Shown: positions 13,188 through 25,463, counted from the stretch's first letter. The stretch: 64,000 nucleotides of DNA from Sepiola atlantica (GCA_963556195.1 CAUVYP010001208.1:3968001-4032000); one strand, 5' to 3'. Numbers and translations: made by a program. The notes: generated by a model from the sequence alone, not told the origin.

Positions 13188-13559
13188 TTAGCGCGTTTTA
13201 AAGTTGATATCGCTTTTGTTTATAACTTCCACATTTATTCGAATTGTGCAACGAAACTTTGCAGACCGTCGCGGAGACACATTTTCTACTGAAGTACCCA
13301 GTTTCAGAAGTGCAGCTCTTGTACTGCCGGAGATATGTCGATACAAACTGAATACGCAAAACATCAACAAAATTTAGCGCGTTTTAAAGTTGATATCGCT
13401 TTTGTTTATAACTTCCACATTTATTCGAATTGTGCAACGAAACTTTGTAGACAGTCGCGGATAGGCCTTTTCTACTGAGGTACCAAGTTTCAGAAGTGCA
13501 GCTCTTGTACTGCCGGAGATATGTCGATACAAACTGAATACGCAAAACATCAACAAAAT

Positions 13560-13745
13560 TTAGCGCGTTTTAAAGTTGATATCGCTTTTGTTTATAACTT
13601 CCACATTTATTCGAATTGTGCAACGAAACTCTGCAGACAGTCGCGGAGACACATGTTCTACTGAAGTACCAAGTCTCAGAAGTGCAGCTCTTGTACTGCC
13701 GGAGATATGTCGATACAAACTGAATACGCAAAACATCAACAAAAT
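13560..13745 (+). repeat. Monomer class A2
   Basis: Class A2 is an A relative with aaactctgcag near offset 67-77, which creates a PstI site, and with the ordinary actgaat end. The nine members start at 1656, 4260, 12258, 13560, 14490, 17652, 20628, 23604 and 25464. All lie in domain I and almost always follow class C. Confidence 0.88.
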
Positions 13746-14861
13746 TTAGCGCGTTTTAAAGTTGATATCGCTTTTGTTTATAACTTCCACATTTATTCGA
13801 ATTGTGCAACGAAATTTTGCACAGATAAGCGGAGTCACATGTTCTACTGAAGTACCAAGTTTCAAAAGTGCAGCTCTTGTACTGCCGGAGATATGTCGAT
13901 ACAAACTGAATACGCAAAACATCAACAAAATTTAGCGCGTTTTAAAGTTGATATCGCTTTTGTTTATAACTTCCACATTTATTCGCATTGTGCAACGAAA
14001 CTTTGCAGACAGTCGCGAAGACACATGTTCTACGGAAGTACCAAGTTTCAGAAGTGCAGCTCTTGTACTGCCGGAGATATGTCGATACAAACTGAATACG
14101 CAAAACATCAACAAAATTTAGCGCGTTTTAAAGTTGATATCGCTTTTGTTTATAACTTCCACATTTATTCGAATTGTGCAACGAAACTTTGCAGACCGTC
14201 GCGGAGACACATTTTCTACTGAAGTACCCAGTTTCAGAAGTGCAGCTCTTGTACTGCCGGAGATATGTCGATACAAACTGAATACGCAAAACATCAACAA
14301 AATTTAGCGCGTTTTAAAGTTGATATCGCTTTTGTTTATAACTTCCACATTTATTCGAATTGTGCAACGAAACTTTGTAGACAGTCGCGGATAGGCCTTT
14401 TCTACTGAGGTACCAAGTTTCAGAAGTGCAGCTCTTGTACTGCCGGAGATATGTCGATACAAACTGAATACGCAAAACATCAACAAAATTTAGCGCGTTT
14501 TAAAGTTGATATCGCTTTTGTTTATAACTTCCACATTTATTCGAATTGTGCAACGAAACTCTGCAGACAGTCGCGGAGACACATGTTCTACTGAAGTACC
14601 AAGTCTCAGAAGTGCAGCTCTTGTACTGCCGGAGATATGTCGATACAAACTGAATACGCAAAACATCAACAAAATTTAGCGCGTTTTAAAGTTGATATCG
14701 CTTTTGTTTATAACTTCCACATTTATTCGAATTGTGCAACGAAATTTTGCACAGATTAGCGGAGTCACATGTTCTACTGAAGTACCAAGTTTCAGAAGTG
14801 CAGCTCTTGTACTGCCGGAGATATGTCGATACAAACTGAATACGCAAAACATCAACAAAAT

Positions 14862-15047
14862 TTAGCGCGTTTTAAAGTTGATATCGCTTTTGTTTATAAC
14901 TTCCACATTTATTCGAATTGTGCAACGAAACTTTGCAGACAGTCGCGGAGACACATGTTCTACTGAAGTACCAAGTTTCAGAAGTGCAGCTCTTGTACTG
15001 CCGGAGATATGTCGATACAAACTGAATACGCAAAACATCAACAAAAT
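14862..15047 (+). repeat. Monomer class H (reference monomer)
   Basis: Class H carries gcagacagtcgcgg then agacacatgttc in the variable segment and caagtttcag after it. I use this copy as the reference for offsets. There are 37 members, starting at 2028, 4632, 5934, 6864, 13932, 14862, 17094, 18024, 21000, 21558, 23976, 24534, 25836, 28812, 29928, 30672, 35880, 36996, 37740, 42203, 43319, 44063, 44621, 45551, 46109, 46853, 48526, 49456, 51875, 52805, 54479, 56153, 57083, 58757, 60245, 61175 and 62291. Copies that follow V (29928, 36996, 43319, 44621, 46109) share a gcgtttgaaag start. Many domain II copies end with the accgaat variant typical of class A. Confidence 0.9.
14967..14999. other. 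Per-monomer dyad symmetry (possible hairpin)
   Basis: At offsets 106-114 every typical monomer reads agtaccaag, and at 131-138 cttgtact. These can pair as an 8-bp stem with one bulged C and a 16-base loop. Coordinates are for the reference H monomer. Most classes keep both arms; C and V have ggtaccaag, which loses only the outer pair. Dyad symmetry is a recurrent property of centromeric satellites in general, but whether it forms or matters here is unknown. Confidence 0.6.
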
Positions 15048-15233
15048 TTAGCGCGTTTTAAAGTTGATATCGCTTTTGTTTATAACTTCCACATTTATTC
15101 GAATTGTGCAACGAAACTTTGCAGACCGTCGCGGAGACACATTTTCTACTGAAGTACCCAGTTTCAGAAGTGCAGCTCTTGTACTGCCGGAGATATGTCG
15201 ATACAAACTGAATACGCAAAACATCAACAAAAT
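15048..15233 (+). repeat. Monomer class D
   Basis: Class D carries gcagaccgtcgcgg, then cacattttc, then gtacccag or gtactcag. There are 21 members, starting at 1284, 2214, 3888, 4818, 6120, 7050, 11886, 13188, 14118, 15048, 15792, 17280, 18210, 18954, 20256, 21186, 21744, 23232, 24162, 24720 and 26022. It normally precedes C. The class vanishes after 26,207. The copy at 11886 has the H-type gcagacagtcgcgg on its left and is chimeric. The copies at 21744 and 24720 share gaccgtcggtgag. Confidence 0.92.
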
Positions 15234-15419
15234 TTAGCGCGTTTTAAAGTTGATATCGCTTTTGTTTATAACTTCCACATTTATTCGAATTGTGCAACGA
15301 AACTTTGTAGACAGTCGCGGATAGGCCTTTTCTACTGAGGTACCAAGTTTCAGAAGTGCAGCTCTTGTACTGCCGGAGATATGTCGATACAAACTGAATA
15401 CGCAAAACATCAACAAAAT
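15234..15419 (+). repeat. Monomer class C
   Basis: Class C carries tgtagacagtcgcggatagg then ccttttctactgagg; ggtacc here is a KpnI site found in no other class except V. There are 44 members, starting at 168, 1470, 2400, 4074, 5004, 6306, 9096, 12072, 13374, 14304, 15234, 15978, 17466, 18396, 19140, 20442, 21372, 21930, 23418, 24348, 24906, 26208, 27138, 28068, 29556, 31416, 33276, 34206, 35136, 36624, 38484, 40343, 42947, 44249, 45737, 48340, 50202, 51689, 53549, 55223, 57827, 59687, 61919 and 63035. It spans all three domains and is the best phase marker for HOR registration. Confidence 0.93.
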
Positions 15420-15605
15420 TTAGCGCGTTTTAAAGTTGATATCGCTTTTGTTTATAACTTCCACATTTATTCGAATTGTGCAACGAAACTTTGCAGACAG
15501 TCGCGGAGACACATGTTCTACTGAAGTACCAAGTCTCAGAAGTGCAGCTCTTGTACTGCCGGAGATATGTCGATACAAACCGAATACGCAAAACATCAAC
15601 AAAAT
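15420..15605 (+). repeat. Monomer class A
   Basis: Class A equals class H in the variable segment but has caagtctcag instead of caagtttcag, and usually accgaatac instead of actgaatac near offset 162. There are 23 members, starting at 354, 2586, 5190, 6492, 7236, 7980, 9282, 10212, 15420, 16164, 16722, 18582, 19326, 22116, 25092, 26394, 27324, 31602, 32346, 33462, 34392, 38669 and 40529. None occurs after 40,714. The copy at 16722 has gaaattttgc and actgaat, so it looks like an A2 monomer carrying a short tract from class B or G. Confidence 0.88.
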
Positions 15606-16721
15606 TTAGCGCGTTTTAAAGTTGATATCGCTTTTGTTTATAACTTCCACATTTATTCGAATTGTGCAACGAAACTTTGCACAGATTAGCGGAGTCACAT
15701 GTTCTACGGAAGTACTAAGTTTCAGAAGTGCAGCTCTTGTACTGCCGGAGATATGTCGATACAAACTGAATACGCAAAACATCAACAAAATTTAGCGCGT
15801 TTTAAAGTTGATATCGCTTTTGTTTATAACTTCCACATTTATTTGAATTGTGCAACGAAACTTTGCAGACCGTCGCGGAGACACATTTTCTACTGAAGTA
15901 CTCAGTTTCAGAAGTGCAGCTCTTGTACTGCCGGAGATATGTCGATACAAACTGAATACGCAAAACATCAACAAAATTTAGCGCGTTTTAAAGTTGATAT
16001 CGCTTTTGTTTATAACTTCCACATTTATTCGAATTGTGCAACGAAACTTTGTAGACAGTCGCGGATAGGCCTTTTCTACTGAGGTACCAAGTTTCAGAAG
16101 TGCAGCTCTTGTACTGCCGGAGATATGTCGATACAAACTGAATACGCAAAACATCAACAAAATTTAGCGCGTTTTAAAGTTGATATCGCTTTTGTTTATA
16201 ACTTCCACATATATTCGAATTGTGCAACGAAACTTTGCAGACAGTCGCGGAGACACATGTACTACTGAAGTACCAAGTCTCAGAAGTGCAGCTCTTCTAC
16301 TGCCGGAGATATGTCGATACAAACCGAATACGCAAAACATCAACAAAATTTAGCGCGTTTTAAAGTTGATATCGCTTTTGTTTATAACTTCCACATTTAT
16401 TCGAATTGTGCAACGAAATTTTGCACAGATTAGCGGAGGCACATTTTCTACTGAAGTACCAAGTTTCAGAAGTGCAGCTCTTGTACTGCCGGAGATATGT
16501 CGATACAAACTGAATACGCAAACTATCAACAAAATTTAGTGCGATTTAAAGTTGATATCGCTTTTGTTTATAACTTCACCATTCTTTAGAATTGTGCAAC
16601 GAAACTTTGCAGAGATAAGCGGAGTCACATGTTCTACTGAAGTACCAAGTTTCAGAATTGCAGCTCTTTTACTGCCGGAGATATGTCGATACAAACTGAA
16701 TACGCAAAACATCGACAAAAT

Positions 16722-19700
16722 TTAGCGCGTTTTAAAGTTGATATCGCTTTTGTTTATAACTTCCACATTTATTCGAATTGTGCAACGAAATTTTGCAGAC
16801 AGTCGCGGAGACACATGTTCTACTGAAGTACCAAGTCTCAGAAGTGCAGCTCTTGTACTGCCGGAGATATGTCGATACAAACTGAATACGCAAAACATCA
16901 ACAAAATTTAGCGCGTTTTAAAGTTGATATCGCTTTTGTTTATAACTTCCACATTTATTCGAATTGTGCAACGAAATTTTGCACAGATAAGCGGAGTCAC
17001 ATGTTCTACTGAAGTACCAAGTTTCAAAAGTGCAGCTCTTGTACTGCCGGAGATATGTCGATACAAACTGAATACGCAAAACATCAACAAAATTTAGCGC
17101 GTTTTAAAGTTGATATCGCTTTTGTTTATAACTTCCACATTTATTCGCATTGTGCAACGAAACTTTGCAGACAGTCGCGGAGACACATGTTCTACGGAAG
17201 TACCAAGTTTCAGAAGTGCAGCTCTTGTACTGCCGGAGATATGTCGATACAAACTGAATACGCAAAACATCAACAAAATTTAGCGCGTTTTAAAGTTGAT
17301 ATCGCTTTTGTTTATAACTTCCACATTTATTCGAATTGTGCAACGAAACTTTGCAGACCGTCGCGGAGACACATTTTCTACTGAAGTACCCAGTTTCAGA
17401 AGTGCAGCTCTTGTACTGCCGGAGATATGTCGATACAAACTGAATACGCAAAACATCAACAAAATTTAGCGCGTTTTAAAGTTGATATCGCTTTTGTTTA
17501 TAACTTCCACATTTATTCGAATTGTGCAACGAAACTTTGTAGACAGTCGCGGATAGGCCTTTTCTACTGAGGTACCAAGTTTCAGAAGTGCAGCTCTTGT
17601 ACTGCCGGAGATATGTCGATACAAACTGAATACGCAAAACATCAACAAAATTTAGCGCGTTTTAAAGTTGATATCGCTTTTGTTTATAACTTCCACATTT
17701 ATTCGAATTGTGCAACGAAACTCTGCAGACAGTCGCGGAGACACATGTTCTACTGAAGTACCAAGTCTCAGAAGTGCAGCTCTTGTACTGCCGGAGATAT
17801 GTCGATACAAACTGAATACGCAAAACATCAACAAAATTTAGCGCGTTTTAAAGTTGATATCGCTTTTGTTTATAACTTCCACATTTATTCGAATTGTGCA
17901 ACGAAATTTTGCACAGATTAGCGGAGTCACATGTTCTACTGAAGTACCAAGTTTCAGAAGTGCAGCTCTTGTACTGCCGGAGATATGTCGATACAAACTG
18001 AATACGCAAAACATCAACAAAATTTAGCGCGTTTTAAAGTTGATATCGCTTTTGTTTATAACTTCCACATTTATTCGAATTGTGCAACGAAACTTTGCAG
18101 ACAGTCGCGGAGACACATGTTCTACTGAAGTACCAAGTTTCAGAAGTGCAGCTCTTGTACTGCCGGAGATATGTCGATACAAACTGAATACGCAAAACAT
18201 CAACAAAATTTAGCGCGTTTTAAAGTTGATATCGCTTTTGTTTATAACTTCCACATTTATTCGAATTGTGCAACGAAACTTTGCAGACCGTCGCGGAGAC
18301 ACATTTTCTACTGAAGTACCCAGTTTCAGAAGTGCAGCTCTTGTACTGCCGGAGATATGTCGATACAAACTGAATACGCAAAACATCAACAAAATTTAGC
18401 GCGTTTTAAAGTTGATATCGCTTTTGTTTATAACTTCCACATTTATTCGAATTGTGCAACGAAACTTTGTAGACAGTCGCGGATAGGCCTTTTCTACTGA
18501 GGTACCAAGTTTCAGAAGTGCAGCTCTTGTACTGCCGGAGATATGTCGATACAAACTGAATACGCAAAACATCAACAAAATTTAGCGCGTTTTAAAGTTG
18601 ATATCGCTTTTGTTTATAACTTCCACATTTATTCGAATTGTGCAACGAAACTTTGCAGACAGTCGCGGAGACACATGTTCTACTGAAGTACCAAGTCTCA
18701 GAAGTGCAGCTCTTGTACTGCCGGAGATATGTCGATACAAACCGAATACGCAAAACATCAACAAAATTTAGCGCGTTTTAAAGTTGATATCGCTTTTGTT
18801 TATAACTTCCACATTTATTCGAATTGTGCAACGAAACTTTGCACAGATTAGCGGAGTCACATGTTCTACGGAAGTACTAAGTTTCAGAAGTGCAGCTCTT
18901 GTACTGCCGGAGATATGTCGATACAAACTGAATACGCAAAACATCAACAAAATTTAGCGCGTTTTAAAGTTGATATCGCTTTTGTTTATAACTTCCACAT
19001 TTATTTGAATTGTGCAACGAAACTTTGCAGACCGTCGCGGAGACACATTTTCTACTGAAGTACTCAGTTTCAGAAGTGCAGCTCTTGTACTGCCGGAGAT
19101 ATGTCGATACAAACTGAATACGCAAAACATCAACAAAATTTAGCGCGTTTTAAAGTTGATATCGCTTTTGTTTATAACTTCCACATTTATTCGAATTGTG
19201 CAACGAAACTTTGTAGACAGTCGCGGATAGGCCTTTTCTACTGAGGTACCAAGTTTCAGAAGTGCAGCTCTTGTACTGCCGGAGATATGTCGATACAAAC
19301 TGAATACGCAAAACATCAACAAAATTTAGCGCGTTTTAAAGTTGATATCGCTTTTGTTTATAACTTCCACATTTATTCGAATTGTGCAACGAAACTTTGC
19401 AGACAGTCGCGGAGACACATGTACTACTGAAGTACCAAGTCTCAGAAGTGCAGCTCTTGTACTGCCGGAGATATGTCGATACAAACCGAATACGCAAAAC
19501 ATCAACAAAATTTAGCGCGTTTTAAAGTTGATATCGCTTTTGTTTATAACTTCCACATTTATTCGAATTGTGCAACGAAATTTTGCACAGATTAGCGGAG
19601 GCACATTTTCTACTGAAGTACCAAGTTTCAGAAGTGCAGCTCTTGTACTGCCGGAGATATGTCGATACAAACTGAATACGCAAACTATCAACAAAATTTA

Positions 19701-19883
19701 GTGCGATTTAAAGTTGATATCGCTTTTGTTTATAACTTCACCATTCTTTAGAATTGTGCAACGAAACTTTGCAGAGATAAGCGGAGTCACATGTTCTACT
19801 GAAGTACCAAGTTTCAGAATTGCAGCTCTTTTACTGCCGGAGATATGTCGATACAAACTGAATACGCAAAACATCGACAAAAT
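16722..19883 (+). repeat. 17-monomer HOR, copy 2
   Basis: This repeats 13,560-16,721 monomer for monomer at an offset of 3,162 bp. Differences are few: the first monomer has gaaattttgc instead of gaaactctgc; copy 1 alone has gtcgcgaag (H at 13932) and acatatattcg and cttctactg (A at 16164). The last two monomers (G-F, 19,512-19,883) also start the next HOR. Confidence 0.94.
17838..18023 (+). repeat. Monomer class B (most abundant class)
   Basis: Class B carries tgcacagattagcgga then gtcacatgttc. There are 95 members, 27 of 144 monomers before 26,952 and 68 of 199 after it. Starts before 26,952: 912, 1842, 3144, 3516, 4446, 5748, 6678, 7608, 8724, 9840, 10956, 11328, 12816, 13746, 14676, 15606, 16908, 17838, 18768, 19884, 20814, 22302, 22860, 23790, 25278, 25650 and 26580. 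On the right B sits at roughly every second or third position. Subtypes: tctacgga instead of tctactga (mostly domains II and III); gtacccag, in copies that follow E; and caaactatcaac at the end, always just before a class F monomer. The copy at 11328 has cttaagtacc. Confidence 0.9.
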
Positions 19884-22487
19884 TTAGCGCGTTTTAAAGT
19901 TGATATCGCTTTTGTTTATAACTTCCACATTTATTCGAATTGTGCAACGAAATTTTGCACAGATTAGCGGAGTCACATGTTCTACTGAAGTACCAAGTTT
20001 CAGAAGTGCAGCTCTTGTACTGCCGGAGATATGTCGATACAAACTGAATACGCAAAACATCAACAAAATTTAGCGCGTTTTAAAGTTGATATCGCTTTTG
20101 TTTATAACTTCCACATTTATTCGAATTGTGCAACGAAACTTTGCAGACCGTCGCGGAGACACACGTTCTACTGAAGTACCAAGTTTCAGAAGTGCAGCTC
20201 TTGTACTGCCGGAGATATGTCGATACAAACTGAATACGCAAAACATCAACAAAATTTAGCGCGTTTTAAAGTTGATATCGCTTTTGTTTATAACTTCCAC
20301 ATTTATTCGAATTGTGCAACGAAACTTTGCAGACCGTCGCGGAGACACATTTTCTACTGAAGTACCCAGTTTCAGAAGTGCAGCTCTTGTACTGCCGGAG
20401 ATATGTCGATACAAACTGAATACGCAAAACATCAACAAAATTTAGCGCGTTTTAAAGTTGATATCGCTTTTGTTTATAACTTCCACATTTATTCGAATTG
20501 TGCAACGAAACTTTGTAGACAGTCGCGGATAGGCCTTTTCTACTGAGGTACCAAGTTTCAGAAGTGCAGCTCTTGTACTGCCGGAGATATGTCGATACAA
20601 ACTGAATACGCAAAACATCAACAAAATTTAGCGCGTTTTAAAGTTGATATCGCTTTTGTTTATAACTTCCACATTTATTCGAATTGTGCAACGAAACTCT
20701 GCAGACAGTCGCGGAGACACATGTTCTACTGAAGTACAAAGTCTCAGAAGTGCAGCTCTTGTACTGCCGGAGATATGTCGATACAAACTGAATACGCAAA
20801 ACATCAACAAAATTTAGCGCGTTTTAAAGTTGATATCGCTTTTGTTTATAACTTCCACATTTATTCGAATTGTGCAACGAAATTTTGCACAGATAAGCGG
20901 AGTCACATGTTCTACTGAAGTACCAAGTTTCAGAAGTGCAGCTCTTGTACTGCCGGAGATATGTCGATACAAACTGAATTCGCAAAACATCAACAAAATT
21001 TAGCGCGTTTTAAAGTTGATATCGCTTTTGTTTATAACTTCCACATTTATTCGAATTGTGCAACGAAACTTTGCAGACAGTCGCGGAGACACATGTTCTA
21101 CGGAAGTACCAAGTTTCAGAAGTGCAGCTCTTGTACTGCCGGAGATATGTCGATACAAACTGAATACGCAAAACATCAACAAAATTTAGCGCGTTTTAAA
21201 GTTGATATCGCTTTTGTTTATAACTTCCACATTTATTCGAATTGTGCAACGAAACTTTGCAGACCGTCGCGGAGACACATTTTCTACTGAAGTACCCAGT
21301 TTCAGAAGTGCAGCTCTTGTACTGCCGGAGATATGTCGATACAAACTGAATACGCAAAACATCAACAAAATTTAGCGCGTTTTAAAGTTGATATCGCTTT
21401 TGTTTATAACTTCCACATTTATTCGAATTGTGCAACGAAACTTTGTAGACAGTCGCGGATAGGCCTTTTCTACTGAGGTACCAAGTTTCAGAAGTGCAGC
21501 TCTTGTACTGCCGGAGATATGTCGATACAAACTGAATACGCAAAACATCAACAAAATTTAGCGCGTTTTAAAGTTGATATCGCTTTTGTTTATAACTTCC
21601 ACATTTATTCGAATTGTGCAATGAAACTTTGCAGACAGTCGCGGAGACACATGTTCTACGGAAGTACCAAGTTTCAGAAGTGCAGCTCTTGTACTGCCGG
21701 AGATATGTCGATACAAACTGAATACGCAAAACATCAACAAAATTTAGCGCGTTTTAAAGTTGATATCGCTTTTGTTTATAACTTCCACATTTATTCGAAT
21801 TGTGCAACGAAACTTTGCAGACCGTCGGTGAGACACATTTTCTACTGAAGTACCCAGTTTCAGAAGTGCAGCTCTTGTACTGCCGGAGATATGTCGATAC
21901 AAACTGAATACGCAAAACATCAACAAAATTTAGCGCGTTTTAAAGTTGATATCGCTTTTGTTTATAACTTCCACATTTATTCGAATTGTGCAACGAAACT
22001 TTGTAGACAGTCGCGGATAGGCCTTTTCTACTGAGGTACCAAGTTTCAGAAGTGCAGCTCTTGTACTGCCGGAGATATGTCGATACAAACTGAATACGCA
22101 AAACATCAACAAAATTTAGCGCGTTTTAAAGTTGATATCGCTTTTGTTTATAACTTCCACATTTATTCGAATTGTGCAACGAAACTTTGCAGACAGTCGC
22201 GGAGACACATGTTCTACTGAAGTACCACGTCTCAGAAGTGCAGCTCTTGTACTGCCGGAGATATGTCGATACAAACCGAATACGCAAAACATCAACAAAA
22301 TTTAGCGCGTTTTAAAGTTGATATCGCTTTTGTTTATAACTTCCACATTTATTCGAATTGTGCAACGAAACTTTGCACAGATTAGCGGAGTCACATGTTC
22401 TACGGAAGTACTAAGTTTCAGAAGTGCAGCTCTTGTACTGCCGGAGATATGTCGATACAAACTGAATACGCAAAACATCAACAAAAT
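19512..22487 (+). repeat. 16-monomer HOR, copy 1
   Basis: The order is G-F-B-E-D-C-A2-B-H-D-C-H-D-C-A-B, 2,976 bp. Markers shared with copy 2: actgaattcgc in B (20814 and 23790), gaccgtcggtgag in D (21744 and 24720), taccacgtctcag in A (22116 and 25092), and gtactaag in the last B. Here H-D-C has replaced a B-H-D-C step, unlike the neighbouring 17-monomer unit. Confidence 0.94.
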
Positions 22488-25463
22488 TTAGCGCGTTTTA
22501 AAGTTGATATCGCTTTTGTTTATAACTTCCACATTTATTCGAATTGTGCAACGAAATTTTGCACAGATTAGCGGAGGCACATTTTCTACTGAAGTACCAA
22601 GTTTCAGAAGTGCAGCTCTTGTACTGCCGGAGATATGTCGATACAAACTGAATACGCAAACTATCAACAAAATTTAGTGCGATTTAAAGTTGATATCGCT
22701 TTTGTTTATAACTTCACCATTCTTTAGAATTGTGCAACGAAACTTTGCAGAGATAAGCGGAGTCACATGTTCTACTGAAGTACCAAGTTTCAGAATTGCA
22801 GCTCTTTTACTGCCGGAGATATGTCGATACAAACTGAATACGCAAAACATCGACAAAATTTAGCGCGTTTTAAAGTTGATATCGCTTTTGTTTATAACTT
22901 CCACATTTATTCGAATTGTGCAACGAAATTTTGCACAGATTAGCGGAGTCACATGTTCTACTGAAGTACCAAGTTTCAGAAGTGCAGCTCTTGTACTGCC
23001 GGAGATATGTCGATACAAACTGAATACGCAAAACATCAACAAAATTTAGCGCGTTTTAAAGTTGATATCGCTTTTGTTTATAACTTCCACATTTATTCGA
23101 ATTGTGCAACGAAACTTTGCAGACCGTCGCGGAGACACACGTTCTACTGAAGTACCAAGTTTCAGAAGTGCAGCTCTTGTACTGCCGGAGATATGTCGAT
23201 ACAAACTGAATACGCAAAACATCAACAAAATTTAGCGCGTTTTAAAGTTGATATCGCTTTTGTTTATAACTTCCACATTTATTCGAATTGTGCAACGAAA
23301 CTTTGCAGACCGTCGCGGAGACACATTTTCTACTGAAGTACCCAGTTTCAGAAGTGCAGCTCTTGTACTGCCGGAGATATGTCGATACAAACTGAATACG
23401 CAAAACATCAACAAAATTTAGCGCGTTTTAAAGTTGATATCGCTTTTGTTTATAACTTCCACATTTATTCGAATTGTGCAACGAAACTTTGTAGACAGTC
23501 GCGGATAGGCCTTTTCTACTGAGGTACCAAGTTTCAGAAGTGCAGCTCTTGTACTGCCGGAGATATGTCGATACAAACTGAATACGCAAAACATCAACAA
23601 AATTTAGCGCGTTTTAAAGTTGATATCGCTTTTGTTTATAACTTCCACATTTATTCGAATTGTGCAACGAAACTCTGCAGACAGTCGCGGAGACACATGT
23701 TCTACTGAAGTACCAAGTCTCAGAAGTGCAGCTCTTGTACTGCCGGAGATATGTCGATACAAACTGAATACGCAAAACATCAACAAAATTTAGCGCGTTT
23801 TAAAGTTGATATCGCTTTTGTTTATAACTTCCACATTTATTCGAATTGTGCAACGAAATTTTGCACAGATAAGCGGAGTCACATGTTCTACTGAAGTACT
23901 AAGTTTCAGAAGTGCAGCTCTTTTACTGCCGGAGATATGTCGATACAAACTGAATTCGCAAAACATCAACAAAATTTAGCGCGTTTTAAAGTTGATATCG
24001 CTTTTGTTTATAACTTCCACATTTATTCGAATTGTGCAACGAAACTTTGCAGACAGTCGCGGAGACACATGTTCTACGGAAGTACCAAGTTTCAGAAGTG
24101 CAGCTCTTGTACTGCCGGAGATATGTCGATACAAACTGAATACGCAAAACATCAACAAAATTTAGCGCGTTTTAAAGTTGATATCGCTTTTGTTTATAAC
24201 TTCCACATTTATTCGAATTGTGCAACGAAACTTTGCAGACCGTCGCGGAGACACATTTTCTACTGAAGTACCCAGTTTCAGAAGTGCAGCTCTTGTACTG
24301 CCGGAGATATGTCGATACAAACTGAATACGCAAAACATCAACAAAATTTAGCGCGTTTTAAAGTTGATATCGCTTTTGTTTATAACTTCCACATTTATTC
24401 GAATTGTGCAACGAAACTTTGTAGACAGTCGCGGATAGGCCTTTTCTACTGAGGTACCAAGTTTCAGAAGTGCAGCTCTTGTACTGCCGGAGATATGTCG
24501 ATACAAACTGAATACGCAAAACATCAACAAAATTTAGCGCGTTTTAAAGTTGATATCGCTTTTGTTTATAACTTCCACATTTATTCGAATTGTGCAACGA
24601 AACTTTGCAGACAGTCGCGGAGACACATGTTCTACGGAAGTACCAAGTTTCAGAAGTGCAGCTCTTGTACTGCCGGAGATATGTCGATACAAACTGAATA
24701 CGCAAAACATCAACAAAATTTAGCGCGTTTTAAAGTTGATATCGCTTTTGTTTATAACTTCCACATTTATTCGAATTGTGCAACGAAACTTTGCAGACCG
24801 TCGGTGAGACACATTTTCTACTGAAGTACCCAGTTTCAGAAGTGCAGCTCTTGTACTGCCGGAGATATGTCGATACAAACTGAATACGCAAAACATCAAC
24901 AAAATTTAGCGCGTTTTAAAGTTGATATCGCTTTTGTTTATAACTTCCACATTTATTCGAATTGTGCAACGAAACTTTGTAGACAGTCGCGGATAGGCCT
25001 TTTCTACTGAGGTACCAAGTTTCAGAAGTGCAGCTCTTGTACTGCCGGAGATATGTCGATACAAACTGAATACGCAAAACATCAACAAAATTTAGCGCGT
25101 TTTAAAGTTGATATCGCTTTTGTTTATAACTTCCACATTTATTCGAATTGTGCAACGAAACTTTGCAGACAGTCGCGGAGACACATGTTCTACTGAAGTA
25201 CCACGTCTCAGAAGTGCAGCTCTTGTACTGCCGGAGATATGTCGATACAAACCGAATACGCAAAACATCAACAAAATTTAGCGCGTTTTAAAGTTGATAT
25301 CGCTTTTGTTTATAACTTCCACATTTATTCGAATTGTGCAACGAAACTTTGCACAGATTAGCGGAGTCACATGTTCTACGGAAGTACTAAGTTTCAGAAG
25401 TGCAGCTCTTGTACTGCCGGAGATATGTCGATACAAACTGAATACGCAAAACATCAACAAAAT
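22488..25463 (+). repeat. 16-monomer HOR, copy 2
   Basis: This repeats 19,512-22,487 at an offset of 2,976 bp. Private differences are single bases: copy 1 has gaagtacaaag at A2 20628 and tgcaatgaaac at H 21558; copy 2 has gtactaag and ctcttttactg in B 23790. No third copy follows. Confidence 0.94.

Larger units (their letters stand above)
11142..13559 (+). repeat. Mixed block with F-B alternation
   Basis: The order is F-B-F-E-D-C-A2-G-F-B-E-D-C, 13 monomers. With the preceding 10,770-11,141 it makes F-B-F-B-F, a short dimeric array (10,770-11,699). The F at 11142 has cgctttttttttataac-like loss of the usual g. The B at 11328 has cttaagtacc. The D at 11886 is an H/D chimera and the C at 12072 has an A-type accgaat end. 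Confidence 0.85.
13560..16721 (+). repeat. 17-monomer HOR, copy 1
   Basis: The order is A2-B-H-D-C-A2-B-H-D-C-A-B-D-C-A-G-F, 3,162 bp, followed directly by a second copy. Private markers shared with copy 2: tattcgcattg in the first H (about 13,983 and 17,145), tatttgaattg in the D at 15792 and 18954, and acatgtactactg in the A at 16164 and 19326. The unit contains two B-H-D-C-A pentamers. Confidence 0.94.
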
